The notes: a model not told the origin generated them from the sequence alone. DNA of 40,141 nt from Paraphysomonas bandaiensis (GCA_965644295.1 CBFFRP010000282.1:1-40141), one strand, 5' to 3'; shown: positions 1 to 10,623, counted from the stretch's first letter. Numbers and translations are program-made.

Positions 1-224
1 ACTATATCGTGAAGTCTCTTACAAGTCATCATTACAGGAAGAAGAGCTGAGTGTGGGATCATAGAAATGATGAGATGAAGAACATCATCATTAAGATCAG
101 ATATATTCGACATGTCAACACTGATAATACGCTGAGGGTGTATGAGGCTGATGGAGTGTATATACATACACACTAATGAGATGAGGATCTATCCATAATC
201 TATACATATATACATATACATATA
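1..224. other. Left-edge intergenic sequence, no gene seen
   Basis: AT-rich sequence with short (TA/CA)-type microsatellite runs (about 200-225) leading into the first copy of a dispersed MITE. I see no coding region, RNA gene or splice pattern. Confidence 0.5.
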
Positions 225-365
225 CGTATCGGCAGCCTTTGTATATTTTTGTTCCAAGATGCCTCTAATATTGAGACAATAATTATGTGTATTTTAGCCG
301 TAGTTGTATTGCAGTAACATAGAGTATATTTGCTTCAATTTATTTCCGAAAATAAGATGCATACG
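225..365 (-). mobile_element. Dispersed ~145-bp MITE, copy 1 (reverse orientation)
   Basis: This is the reverse complement of the repeats at 639-789, 8337-8478 and 35188-35328. The shared core contains the block ACTGCAATACAACTACGGCT (here reverse-complemented, with small differences). The element begins CGTATGCATC and ends roughly GATGCCTATACG, so its ends form a short imperfect inverted repeat (CGTAT..GCATC). Its 3' end abuts a (TA/CA)n microsatellite. No coding capacity; probably a non-autonomous DNA element. Confidence 0.75.
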
Positions 366-638
366 TACATGTATATACAGCAGTAGAGTTGTATATATAG
401 AGATACAGTATACAGTATATATATACTCGTACAATCAGCTCGCGATATGGTCAAATAGGGGGTTTTGGCATAAAAAAAGCCTATTTCATTTCCCATAGCG
501 GACATTTTTACCTTACCTCATTTATATAAACCCCGAGTTTTTAATAAAAAAAAACTATTTTGGGTGGCTTTTGTGAAAGTGATAATAGAAGTTAGCAATA
601 TATTGCTTGGATACTCTGTATGTGCAGAGAGTACAAGG
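366..638. other. Spacer between two opposed MITE copies
   Basis: The spacer is AT-rich and without a supportable gene. Because the copies on each side are in opposite orientation, 225-789 could fold as one long hairpin or be a composite foldback element. Confidence 0.4.
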
Positions 639-789
639 CGTATGGGCAGTCAGCATGTTATTTTTCGGAAATAAATTGAAGCAAATATACTCTATATTAC
701 TGCAATACAACTACGGCTAGAATACAGATAATTATTATCTCAATAATAGAAGCATCTTGGAACAAAAATATACAAACGATGCCAATGCA
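639..789 (+). mobile_element. Dispersed MITE, copy 2
   Basis: Forward copy of the family, starting CGTATGGGCAGTCAGCAT and ending near a GATGCCAATG variant of the terminal motif. It is nearly identical over its core to the copy at 8337-8478 and is followed within ~20 bp by a TATATATACATA run. Confidence 0.75.
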
Positions 790-1019
790 AACTATACAAC
801 ACATTCATATATATATACATACTTTACCTCCATATTTTCGTCTGCTGTACATAACGATATCAGTTGAATGCAACATATCGGTACTAAACGTAAGAAATCT
901 TTAAGTACTTTCTTTTGGATGTACAGAAATGGAATTTTATGAAAGAATATAAAGACGGTTATTTTCACAAAATTGCATTTCTTCACATCCGAGAAATTGT
1001 AGAAAAGTTTGCAAAGGAA

Positions 1020-1635
1020 TCATGTATAGTTTGAAACCACTTATCCTTGACTATATGAATATACTGGATGATGTATGGAAAGGTTGATGGTATTGGCATA
1101 AAGCAAATTGTTTGCTACTACCAATTCTGCAGCAACTAATTAATGAATTCGGCTCAGCGGATAGAAATAGAAATAAGATATCTGACGACGATCTCGCTTC
1201 AATGTGCAACCTACGGTTAACTCTGTGTATCAAAGTTAAGGAGCTTTCGGATGTGTCTGATATAGTTTCAGGAATTACTGAGATGAGTTCTTATACTCCC
1301 GAACAGCGAGCCAGCGCAGTGGAGTTATGGTGAAATGTGGAAAATGATCCATTGGTTGTCGAAACTGAAAATGAGGAATCTATTTCTATAACGCAGATAC
1401 CAATGGTGGATGATCTTCGTCTAAGGTAACTTTGAATCAATTCAATGATGCCATGCGTGTTGTATATGACTTTACCATGGAAAGTAGAGGTGAGAATGCT
1501 AATACGTTGCACTACACGTTTGTTAAGAACGCTTCCGAAGTGACTAAACGTTACTTGGAGTAGCGCAAAAAATATTCGTCACAACGAACAATACAGCAAT
1601 TTTTCTCGGTGCAGAGATCTAATTCTACACTATAA
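1020..1635 (+). pseudogene. Decayed pogo/Tigger-type (CENP-B-like) transposase C-terminus
   Basis: Reading across stops and frame changes gives a recognisable pogo/Tigger/jerky C-terminal pattern. A stretch around 1045-1130 resembles the family's 'NC+RKAGILP' region (here KANCLLLPIL). It is followed by an acidic linker and, at about 1440-1560, LNQFNDAMRVVYDFTME and a conserved tail. The tail ends with QRTIQQFF near 1586-1610, which matches the PCNA-interacting PIP-box consensus (Q-x-x-I-x-x-F-F) known from the pogo transposase. At least three in-frame stops or shifts (near 1080, 1332, 1430 and 1561) show it is dead. No DDE catalytic core is visible upstream, so only the 3' end survives. The family call rests on the C-terminal pattern only. 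Confidence 0.5.
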
Positions 1636-1853
1636 CTGCGTTATGTAGTGACTATGTTATACAGCTATTCTGTGTAGTTAAGAGCTGACAACGCATTCTT
1701 GTCATGTAATAACAAGGATTTCCACATAATTATACATAGGCTTAGGGGTTGTGTTAAAAATGACAGCACGCCCAATATACTGGATACTATATCTAGGGGT
1801 GGTTGTGCATATCGTTTTTTTCATTCTTGCAAAGTCCTTATTTTTGGTTTTAA

Positions 1854-3194
1854 CCACACTCAAAAACCACACTCACCATCACAGCACAAAAAACACAAAA
1901 AACACTGTTGTTATGTACGGAAAAAACGTAACAGTCAATTCGGACTCAACTCAAATGAAGTATGTGAATTCATATGACAGCAGCGGACAGCACTCCCAGT
2001 GACCCAACCACAGGGCAAAATGATGTGCAGGTAACTTCATTATATTCGACTCATTCTTATACTTAAAGATGTCTCCAAAGCAGAGCAGATCCAATACAAA
2101 GAGCGCACAGAGAAGGCTGCACGGCAAGCCAAAATAGGGGCTGAGTCGAAGAAGGCTAAAAAACAGTGGAAGCGGATTGGTTTGAGACATAAATCGTTTC
2201 ATTTGCCAGATTCAGACCTTCTCAGTCAATATCCAACGTTAGAGCTGCGAAGGCTAACGCTCCTGAGCATATTTCTTTAGTTTGTTACACCTGCACTTGT
2301 CACAACAATTGCCCGAGATATAGATCCTGAGCACCTCTTTTTCGACAGAGGAAGCTCTGAGGTGTTCACTGTGAGTAAGATATAACAAGATGCGTGCTAT
2401 TTGGATTCGTATTTATGGCGAACAATTCGTGTTTACTGGTGTCCAGAGGAAGGTCCGTCCACTGTGTTCAGGACTGGAATAATACCGAAAAGAGTTCAGA
2501 AGAAATTATCCTACGATTTCGTCGTTTGGCATACTATTTGCCGAAACATTCACTGCCAACTTTACGTGTGACAAGCTCTACTCTGAAGATGTCTCCTTGA
2601 AGTTTAAGAGTATTCTTAGAGGGATTATTAATCCGAAGCAATTTCCTGCGTTGACACGACTGGTGCAGCACGGAGTAGATATATGTGGGGAAAATAGAAT
2701 GGGTATAGAACAAAAGAAAGAAGCAAATAGTTGTGCACGCTCAGCAGAAAGATGGGAAGCAACACACAGTATTAAGTAATGCGTACACGAGGCGGACAAC
2801 CAAGGCCTCGATATCATATATGTATTCCTGTGCGTGATGACTATTACAAGCTGTTTTATGCCTATGACAAATACAACAAGCAAATCAAACAGAGGGTATG
2901 ACCACACAGGGATGGTGGCAATGGGCGTTTGGGTGAGGCGGGAGAGCACAATTCGTTTATGTTGGTTGTATAATAGAAAACACTGTCAACGCATATCGTC
3001 ATATAATGAATGTCGATTCCGAAGATTTTGAGTACTTTGGTTATTGTCAAACTCTAGCAAACGATTTGTATGAGTATGCAAGCACACTCTCTGATAGTAC
3101 TATTTAGCAGAGTAATACAATAAATTTAATTGATTTGGACGTAAATATATTACTTCTTATAAGTGTGGTTACTGACTGTGGTTAATGAGTGTGG
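1854..3194 (+). mobile_element. Decayed piggyBac-like DNA transposon flanked by TTAA
   Basis: The ends are inverted repeats: CCACACTCAAAAACCACAC at 1854 onward against the reverse complement of 3173-3194, 19 of 22 positions matching. Each end is directly flanked by TTAA (1850-1853 and 3195-3198), the target-site signature of piggyBac transposons. Inside are broken coding pieces on the + strand. One near 2795-2905 contains YKLFYAYDKYNKQIKQR, and after frameshifts come GWWQWAF and IENTVNAYRH. These resemble the piggyBac C-terminal pattern (Y-N-K-x-M ... W-W-x-x-F ... N-A-Y). The many stops and its length (1.34 kb against ~2.5 kb for complete elements) show a dead, internally shortened copy. Termini and TTAA are seen directly; the transposase family is an inference. 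Confidence 0.6.
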
Positions 3195-3230
3195 TTAAGA
3201 CCATTTTTATTTGAAGATAAGGTTTTTTTG

Positions 3231-5744
3231 CGGCCCGCCAGGGCCCTCGGCCCTCGCGGGCCCGCGGCCCCCCGCGGGCCCTCTAAAATTAATTTTTTTC
3301 AGTTTTTGCCTCCTGAAGATTTTGATTTGTTATATTATTTCAGTTATTGTCTTTTAAAGATTTCGAGTTTTGAAAAAACTAATGTGATTAGTTTTTAATT
3401 TCGACTTTTTGAAAACTTAATACAAATTCATTAATAATTTTGTCATCAAGCAGGCGATTAATAATGCATGATTCTAATTCAGAAGAATCAGGGAGAAAAG
3501 ATAGTTGTAATAGCGATGATCTCCCTACAACTTTTCAGTGGGAAGGTTTCAGATACACTATCAAGCAGAGGAAGAGGCTTCAAGATGGTTCGGTATAATA
3601 TATTCTCTATCAGTAAGCCACTGATCCATATATTTAGGAAATTTGAAGGGTTATTATCGGTGCTCAAAACACCGGAAAGGAAGAACATGTGGCTGTCCAG
3701 CTAAATTGACAATTCTTGTTCACGAGCAAGCAGAAGAATCTGATGAAAAACTGATAATTTCAAAGGGGAAAGAGGAGCACAAATGTGGTGCCGCCATCTT
3801 TATATTGCCTTCAGATTCACCAACATCTGATGATAATTCCAAGGAGAGGTCGTCGTTTTGTAAAGGTGTATATGACGCAAGTGGTGAAATGAAACAACTT
3901 TGTGAAGCAATGGCGTTGAAAGATGTTTCGAAGTCCTCCATTGCGATTGCAAATGAAGTTGCGGAAACAACGCGAGCGAAATATAAGCAGCTCGGTGAGA
4001 AAATTGATATTTTTTTCTTTTTGCTGTTTTCACTTCATTTTCTTTTGCTTATTTCGGTAGGAATGCCATATAGATATCTCGAAACGTCGAAACTCAAAGC
4101 TTTGGTGTATCAGTGTAGACGTTTAGAGTTCAATGATTGGGAAGGAATTATATCGTCGTATCCGCTTGTGAACTGTGCTGATGACGACGAGAGACTATTT
4201 TTACAGTTCAATACTTCAATCAATGTTAGCAATCAGATGCAGAAGATAATTGGCTTTGCACATCCTGATTTAATCAATATTGTAAAGGGTGGTCCGGTCC
4301 ATCTGTTTATAGACTGTACTTTTAAATGTGTGCCAAAGGGATTTTCTCAGTGTCTAGTAATTATGATATATGACTACGCCTCGTCCCTATACATTCCTGT
4401 ATTTTATATATTGCTGCAATCGAAGTTTGAAGAAGTGTATTCCATGGCTCTTTATTTGAGTAAGGCCTCAACAGATTTCATGATGGAGATCATCAATGGC
4501 TCAGTGGATTTCGAGAAGGGTCTGATGAATGCTATCAAACGGAACTTTGAGGGCAAGCCTGTAACTGGATGCGCGTTTCACTGGAAGCAAGCAATCCGTA
4601 GGAAATTGTTCAGCCTGGGTATTCCCGATGAGGTGATTACGCCATTGATGAATAAAACTGGTCTCATCAACATTCTATTAACAATTCCTATTGAAGATAT
4701 TGAGCCTAAAGGGATACCATATGTGCGCCAACATTTTGACGAAGGTGTTCACCGAGCCAAGTTTGACATATTCTGGAAATACTTCGTGAAGACCTGGATG
4801 CTCTCGTACGATCCTAATGATTGGAATGTGCATGGCATTGTAACAGACGAGTCATCAACATCCCGCTTGATTAATAGAACCAACAATCCACTGGAAAGGT
4901 TTAACAGAAAGCTGAACGAGGCTTTTCCCACTGCGCATCCTTCCGTGGTGTTATATGTGAGTACTATTCGGAAGCTAAGTCAAGAATACGTCGAACTTCG
5001 AAACAAAATTCTCAGGGGTCATGCATCCCGGCCGAAACATCTGCCATTCCAGCAATTCACATTGCCAGAGGACTACGCTGCATTTGAAATGGACAGGTCA
5101 GTCCAAAGGACTAAGTTTGCGCAGCTCAACCAATACAAGTTTTTGATTGGGAAGAGCCACTATGATCCTGAGGATGGGTGCATGTACGAGGTGGTGAGAG
5201 TTGGATTTTACGAGGGGTCCATCGTTGGCTATCGCGAGCAGTGCCGACTGCAGAATGGATATGTTGTCGATGTACCCACTGATGATTGTATTTCAATTGA
5301 GGAGATAGTGAAATACACTGGATGTGGCAAGGAGTCTACAGTGACAGCCGAAGACTGTGCTTTCACCGAGGAGATTGAGACATGCTGTGTTGCCGCCGGC
5401 AGGGCTCAGACCGGCGCCAAACGCCGGAATAGGGCCGGTGGGGCCGGCCCCGGCGTTGTTTAGGGGCGGGGGCCTGGGGGCAGTGGACGCCGGCTCGTAG
5501 AGTCGAAGCGTGGGGAGCCCCCAGCTCCGAAAAATGTTTTGGTATAAAGTTGCTCTTGCTTAAGATATTAATAACTCTTGCTAAATTTGACCCTTTGCTT
5601 TGTGCGTAATACTGCCCTTTGCTTTGTGCGTTATTGTTGCTTGTGGTTGTAGTGTGTGTTGTGTGTGTTTTTAATTAAGAATTATTGTTATTATTGTTAG
5701 TTGTAGTAGAGGGCCAAATGCGGGCCGAGGGCCCTAGCGGGCCG
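3231..5744 (+). mobile_element. Mutator-like element (MULE) with GC-rich inverted ends
   Basis: A 23-bp GC-rich block at 3231-3253 (beginning CGGCCCGCCAGGGCCCT) matches the reverse complement of 5722-5744 at 22 of 23 positions, and the transposase gene at 3464-5463 lies between. Both ends carry additional GGGCC/GGCCC-rich palindromic sequence, striking in otherwise AT-rich DNA. The outer limits and target-site duplication are not resolved, because the GC-rich motif is repeated and the left end begins only ~30 bp after the piggyBac relic. The intact reading frame suggests recent or possible current activity. Confidence 0.6.
3464..5463 (+). CDS. MULE transposase with N-terminal FLYWCH-like zinc finger
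   Basis: Proposed exons are 3464-3587, 3638-3994 and 4061-5463 (627 aa), in phase throughout with GT-AG introns of 50 and 66 bp. The second intron is a multiple of three without a stop, so it also reads through. Residues ~25-70 form a FLYWCH-like module (FQWEGFRYT ... GYYRCSKHRKGRTCGCPAKL), a DNA-binding finger often joined to MULE transposases. The RNase-H-fold MULE domain follows with its D-D-E: Asp245 in FIDCTFK, Asp310 in VDFEKG (followed by GCAFHWKQAIRRK), and Glu439 in NNPLERFNRKL. It would catalyse cut-and-paste transposition in the nucleus. The last ~25 residues (Gly/Ala/Arg-rich) are encoded by the element's GC-rich end. The family is certain; the first exon boundary is inferred. Confidence 0.85.
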
Positions 5745-6412
5745 AGGGCCAAAAAGGGCCAAAATTAAATTTTTCCTATTTGAAAAGTGACTTTTCAAAG
5801 AAGAAAACGACCAATTTGATTAACAAGTCTATACACAACCACCCCTGTATATATATACAGGAGATAGATACACAGATATAGAGGATATGAGTTGCACTGT
5901 AACTACTTGAAGAAGATCTTAAGGTAAATGTGTGTTCCTATCATGTAAACATAAACATACTGCTGCTACAGTATGTATCATGTGGAAAATGTCTTGTGGG
6001 GATGTGCAATTAGGGGCTTGATGTGTTTTTCATGGATTTCTGAAAAATCCATAAACACATGCCCTCTTGTGTGGCCATAGCGTGGTCCAACTGGTACATT
6101 TAGTAAGTCAACACTTAAGACATATAAAGCTAAGATTTTGCACCAACTCTTCACATTCACCCATCTAACCCACATATTCTTATGGGCGGTTCATATCTTA
6201 TGTGTAAGATACACGGGAGCATCAAGTGGTCACTCTAACCTCTAACCCATACATATAATATTGGAGTAGCCCATATCTCTCCTTGCTTGACACTATGCAC
6301 AAGAAATATTAGCCGGAATTATAATAACTACAGTATGTGTATATTACTACAGTACGTTCTCAGAATATGTATAGTATAAGGAACACTTCTTGCACTAGCT
6401 AGATGTACACTA
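5745..6412. other. Intergenic, no gene seen
   Basis: AT-rich DNA after the MULE. The only structure I see is a short palindrome at about 6019-6057 (TGTGTTTTTCATGGATTT against AAATCCATAAACACA), which could form a hairpin. No ORF here has recognisable protein character. Confidence 0.4.
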
Positions 6413-6720
6413 TATACTTGCATAGCAAACATGGGATTACGAGAAACCCCGCACATTCTAGGGGAGGAAGGGGGCCGGCCAATGCCCATGCTAGATCTAT
6501 ACTGAGTCATGCACTGTCACGAGAGAATCCGCGTAATCTTTGTTAGGTAATGGGAAGGTAAACATGGCCCACTAGAATCTGCTCGAATTACATATATAAG
6601 TCATGCATAGCTATGGGAAATCCCGCGTAATCGTAGCGGAGGTAAACAGAGCTGGGGCGGCAACAGAATCTGCGCGTGATCTATGCGGCCACCGACGTTG
6701 GTTTACGGGTAGACGGGTAG
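6413..6720. repeat. Diverged tandem repeat, ~95-bp unit, about 3 copies
   Basis: Units starting near 6413, 6507 and 6601 share the order GTCATGCA .. GAGAAATCC/CCGCGTAATC .. GGTAAAC .. AGAATCTGC/CTCG. The second (GTCATGCACTGTCACGAG) and third (GTCATGCATAGCTATGGG) units align best; the first is weaker. The arrays are old and imperfect. Confidence 0.45.
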
Positions 6721-7012
6721 TACAATCTCGGTGTTATATGTGGTGTACCACCGAGTCTACTACATGGTCACGCCCTCGGAATGGGGCAATATTGCAGCAT
6801 TAATAAGGGTGCCACTTCTAATGTTTGATAAATAAACATCAAAACTCGCTCTAAAGTGAAATGATTATAATTAAAACATAGTAAAAAACGTCTAGTTACA
6901 TGAGATGGTAAAAAGAAACAAACTGTTCTAATACAGTACTAATATATAAGTTTAACATATACACGGTAGATGGCTATAAGCAGAGTCTAGTACGGAAAAT
7001 ATTACAGTAAAG
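6721..7012. other. Intergenic, downstream of the bestrophin-like gene
   Basis: Nothing recognisable. It would contain the 3' UTR of the minus-strand gene at 7013-8215, but I do not see a clear AATAAA on that strand. Confidence 0.35.
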
Positions 7013-8215
7013 TCATTCTGATTCTGGTTCCACGGTTCCAACATCCATAAAATGATGAATATGAGTGGCGGTCATTAGTGATTCGGTTTCTACTTCACTT
7101 ACTTTCACAGAGGTTGAAGTATGAAAGTTCGACTTCTTACGCTTGATTTCTCGTGCCTGTCGCATCTCAACCTTCAGACTTTCTTCGGGTAGATACACAA
7201 TCTTTTCCATACTCATAAAGCGAAGCGGACTACCGTAATCATACAACCCGGTATGAGGATCCTTCTCGAAGAACTCCGAGGGAGAGCAAAAATGAAGTCG
7301 ATGTAGCTCAGCAAGATTGGTGAAGTGCAAGTCATCTTCCCCAATATTGTCCAGGGTAGACTCAAGATCATCAGTAACATTAAAGATACAAAATATAACT
7401 ACTACATATATGACGCTGTTGACATAGGCTCCAAAACATGTGTCCTCGTTTTCTTCGCATGAAGTGAGGAAATGAGGTGCTAGGCATACGGGCACTATAT
7501 ACATCATAACAGATGTCATATAACGCAGAGTCCTCGGAGTACGATAGTCTCGCAATACACGAAGCTTTTCAATTGATTCTGTCAGTTTTTGACGTGGAGC
7601 CTCGTATCGGAACAGAGATGCTTCCGTGATATCATTTTCGAGCATGGCTTCATTACCAAGACGTGATAAATGACTTAAGCATCTGTATATTCGATCGTAG
7701 TAGTAATCTATTTTTTCACGGTCAGTAAAATTTGTCGTTTGTAAAAAACCACGAAAATTAAGTATTAGTTCCACAAGACAGTTGTACACGTTTACAATAT
7801 GAATTTGCTGTTCCTCGACTGTCCAAATGCCTTTATGAAGAGCCCAGTCCCTGTGAATCCAGTACGTGGAAGCAATGGACGATTTAAATGTACACAGTGC
7901 ATCAACTGCTTTTTCCCTTCGAGTGAATCCCTGTGAGAGAGCAAAGATCATAGGAAATATGATTGCAAACTGTACAGGTGATATTTCCCCTTCGAATCGG
8001 TATTTGAATACAGAACCACATAAATATACTGAAACAACAGCTAATATTGCCACTAGAATAGTATTAGATCGGCATATTTTGTATAGAAATACATGAATCC
8101 ATGAAGAGAAAGTGATTCTATTAGATGTTGCATATCTTTCCCATTCTATAACTCCGTCTTCAGCAATACTATGTATTTCAGCTGATCTACGTATGTTTGG
8201 TAGACAGTAATGCAT
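7013..8215 (-). CDS. Bestrophin-like multi-pass membrane protein
   Basis: Single uninterrupted 400-aa reading frame. Four hydrophobic segments are visible: ~48-68 (ILVAILAVVSVYLCGSV), ~77-95 (PVQFAIIFPMIFALSQGF), ~234-256 (TSVMMYIVPVCLAPHFL) and ~268-288 (NSVIYVVVIFCIF), a bestrophin-like 2+2 arrangement with a cytosolic helical block between. After the first pair comes GFTRREKAVDALCTFK, which fits the FxxxRRexAl...K pattern of the divergent bestrophin-like family of algae and other protists. After the last segment, VTDDLESTLDNIGEDDLHF resembles the acidic Ca-clasp region of bestrophins (NPFGEDDDDFE). Likely role: anion (chloride/bicarbonate) channel. The family call is from recall of motif order; the metazoan BEST1 N-terminal RFP motif is absent. 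It is intronless amid intron-rich neighbours and divergent from MPI. Confidence 0.5.
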   Translation of the reverse strand: MHYCLPNIRRSAEIHSIAEDGVIEWERYATSNRITFSSWIHVFLYKICRSNTILVAILAVVSVYLCGSVFKYRFEGEISPVQFAIIFPMIFALSQGFTRREKAVDALCTFKSSIASTYWIHRDWALHKGIWTVEEQQIHIVNVYNCLVELILNFRGFLQTTNFTDREKIDYYYDRIYRCLSHLSRLGNEAMLENDITEASLFRYEAPRQKLTESIEKLRVLRDYRTPRTLRYMTSVMMYIVPVCLAPHFLTSCEENEDTCFGAYVNSVIYVVVIFCIFNVTDDLESTLDNIGEDDLHFTNLAELHRLHFCSPSEFFEKDPHTGLYDYGSPLRFMSMEKIVYLPEESLKVEMRQAREIKRKKSNFHTSTSVKVSEVETESLMTATHIHHFMDVGTVEPESE

Positions 8216-8336
8216 GTAAAATAATAAATTAATTATATTAATCCATATTAATGAACATATGAGTATATATATATATGTATACTACATTGTTAGATGTTGA
8301 GATCTACCTGCCTGTAAGTTTGTATGTGATTATTAT

Positions 8337-8478
8337 CGTATGGGCAGTCAGCATCTTATTTTTCGGAAATAAATTGAAGCAAGTATACTCTATATTACTG
8401 CAATACAACTACGGCTAGAATACAGATAATTTTTGTCTCAATATTTGAGAACAAAAATATACAAAGGATGCCTATACG
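8337..8478 (+). mobile_element. Dispersed MITE, copy 3
   Basis: Starts CGTATGGGCAGTCAGCATC and ends GATGCCTATACGG. It lies in the ~780-bp divergent promoter region between the bestrophin-like gene and MPI, and is followed by a short TATATATATACATG run. It is the most similar copy to 639-789. Confidence 0.8.
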
Positions 8479-8991
8479 GTGATTACCATACATATATATA
8501 TACATGGACAGGTTGTTGTTATATTTATACGTACGTCTTTTTTGCCTCAGATGGTCATCATCAGTACCTGTTGTGGACTTGATTTGTACAGTCATACCAT
8601 GTACTCATATACTTGAATATAAGTCTAGAAGTATATACTGCAGACAGCAGTACTGACAAGAATACTACAATTTTTAACCTCGCAAAACCCCTATTTTTAT
8701 AATTCTACATTTTCAGCTGCTGTACAATATAAATATTCGTATAATATTTACACCAATCACCCCTCCTTAACCATTATTATCATTATATAATTGGTTAATT
8801 TCCTTCTGAGAATTTCACTTGACATATACACCATACATTAAATGTTCTAAACAGTTCTAATTGGCTAAAATCATACATAGATTCATTGTGATTATCTTCT
8901 GTGTGATATCTGGAGCATGTTACTATAATCCATGCTCTCATATATTCAATCAACTATACAATCATTTCATATATTTAAAATTAAAAGAAAT
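8479..8991. other. 5' flank of the MPI gene
   Basis: AT-rich upstream region (8479-8991) between the MITE and the MPI start. No further gene is visible; promoter elements cannot be assigned with confidence. Confidence 0.4.
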
Positions 8992-10623
8992 ATGATGCGT
9001 CTTAATTGTCCTGCACAAAGTTATGCATGGGGAAAATATGGAGAAAATTCACTTGTAGCTTCACTTAAAAGGTTAGATTTTTATTTGATTTGGTTTGTAT
9101 GTTTGTTTGAATTAATCTTCTATTATAGAAAATCAGATAGTTCATTTGAAGTAAGTGAATCCAAGCCATATGCTGAACTTTGGTAAGATATCTATGATAT
9201 ATTTTTGTAGTTATGTAATTATGGTTATAAGGATGGGAACCCATCCAAATGGACCTGCGACGATATCTTCAACAAACACACCACTAAAAGAATGGCTTCG
9301 TGAAAATTCACAAGCTGTTGGAAGAGTACCAGAACGTTATAGCAGTGATGATCTTCCTTTTTTGTTTAAAGTTCTCTCTGTAAGGACTGCGTTATCAATT
9401 CAGGTGCGTTGCACTCAAGTATTACTATGTCGTGGAGTGCTGATATTATTGGTATGCAGTCGCACCCCGATATTCCCCTTGCGAAGCAGCTTCATGCGAC
9501 GCAACCGCAACACTACAAAGATGCCAACCATAAGCCTGAGATGTCTGTGGCACTGACTCCTTTCGAAGCAATGTGTGGTTTCCGCCCATTACGTGAAGTT
9601 CGTCACCACTTATCTGTTTACCCCGAGCTCGCAGAGATTGTTGGAGAGGACGGTAGGTCTCTTTGTTTTTAGTAGTGCCGTGGCTAAACTTTATTTTCAG
9701 TGTCCGCTCGCTTCCTTGCGTCAAATCTAGATGACAAAGACGACGACAGTGATGCCAACCGTGCTCTTCTCAAAGATATTTTCAGTGCCTTCATGCGTGC
9801 TCCAGATGACCTAGTCACACCACTCCTTGAGAAACTTACCTCTCGTTTAGGCACTACGAACACAACCAGTGATGCCACTGAAGTGTATTCATCTCGGAGT
9901 ACACAGGAGGAGCTTCAAAAAGTTGACGCCCTGATCCTTCGGCTTCACACAGACTTCCCATCTGATAGAGGAGCGTTATGTCCACTGCTGCTAAACTACA
10001 TCGAACTCCAGCCAGGGGAGGCATTTTTTATGGGAGCCAATGAGCCACATGCTTATATATATGGTGACTGTGTGGAGTGTATGGCACTGTCGGACAATAC
10101 TGTTCGGGCTGGTCTCACCCCAAAGCACAAAGATATAGAGACACTTGTAGAGATGCTACATTACCGCAGTGGTGGGGCTCCGGCCTGTCACATGCTCCAA
10201 CCGCGGCATGTGGATGACTGTACTGTGTTGTATCGGTACGACATCTATGGCTCTCAATATATTCAATCTGATAATTTATTTACCTTAGGCCCCCGGCAGA
10301 AGTGTGTTCTGAGTTTGAAGTAGAGCGATCGACTGTCCCTGCTGGAAGTACGTACGCTCTACCGGTGTATAACTGTGGGTCAATAGCCATCGTTGTATCA
10401 GGTCATTATTTTACATGTTATTTTATATAGTCTTCTGACAAATACTATAGGCAACGGAAAATTATCAACAACCTCAGGGGACACTTTAACATCTTCTGAT
10501 GCCCCAACAGGCTCCATATTCTTTATTCCTGCATCATCAGAAGTACGGGTGGAATCAGCCCCTTGTGCAAATAGTGAATGTGTAGTTGTTTATAGAGCCC
10601 ATGTTAACCTGCAATTTCTATGA
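8992..10623 (+). CDS. MPI: Mannose-6-phosphate isomerase (phosphomannose isomerase)
   Basis: Seven exons: 8992-9071, 9129-9182, 9232-9403, 9460-9652, 9701-10235, 10289-10401 and 10451-10623, all in phase, encoding 439 aa (vertebrate MPI is ~423). The enzyme is a cytosolic Zn2+-dependent type I PMI interconverting fructose-6-P and mannose-6-P, feeding GDP-mannose for glycosylation. Diagnostic segments include SYAWGKYGENS at the N-terminus, KPYAELWMGTHPNGPA, LPFLFKVLSVRTALSIQSHP and HYKDANHKPEM. Zn ligands expected for the family are present: Gln102 and His104 (QSH), Glu129 (HKPE) and His283 (NEPHAY). The substrate-site arginine lies in NTVRAGLTPK. Either of two adjacent ATGs (8992, 8995) could be the start. 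The last intron uses a weak GTCATT donor, but the downstream exon clearly continues the C-terminal cupin. Confidence 0.96.

Noticed and set aside
2578-2949. 123-codon minus-strand ORF inside the piggyBac-like relic
   Set aside because: It is antisense to the decayed transposase and has no recognisable character.
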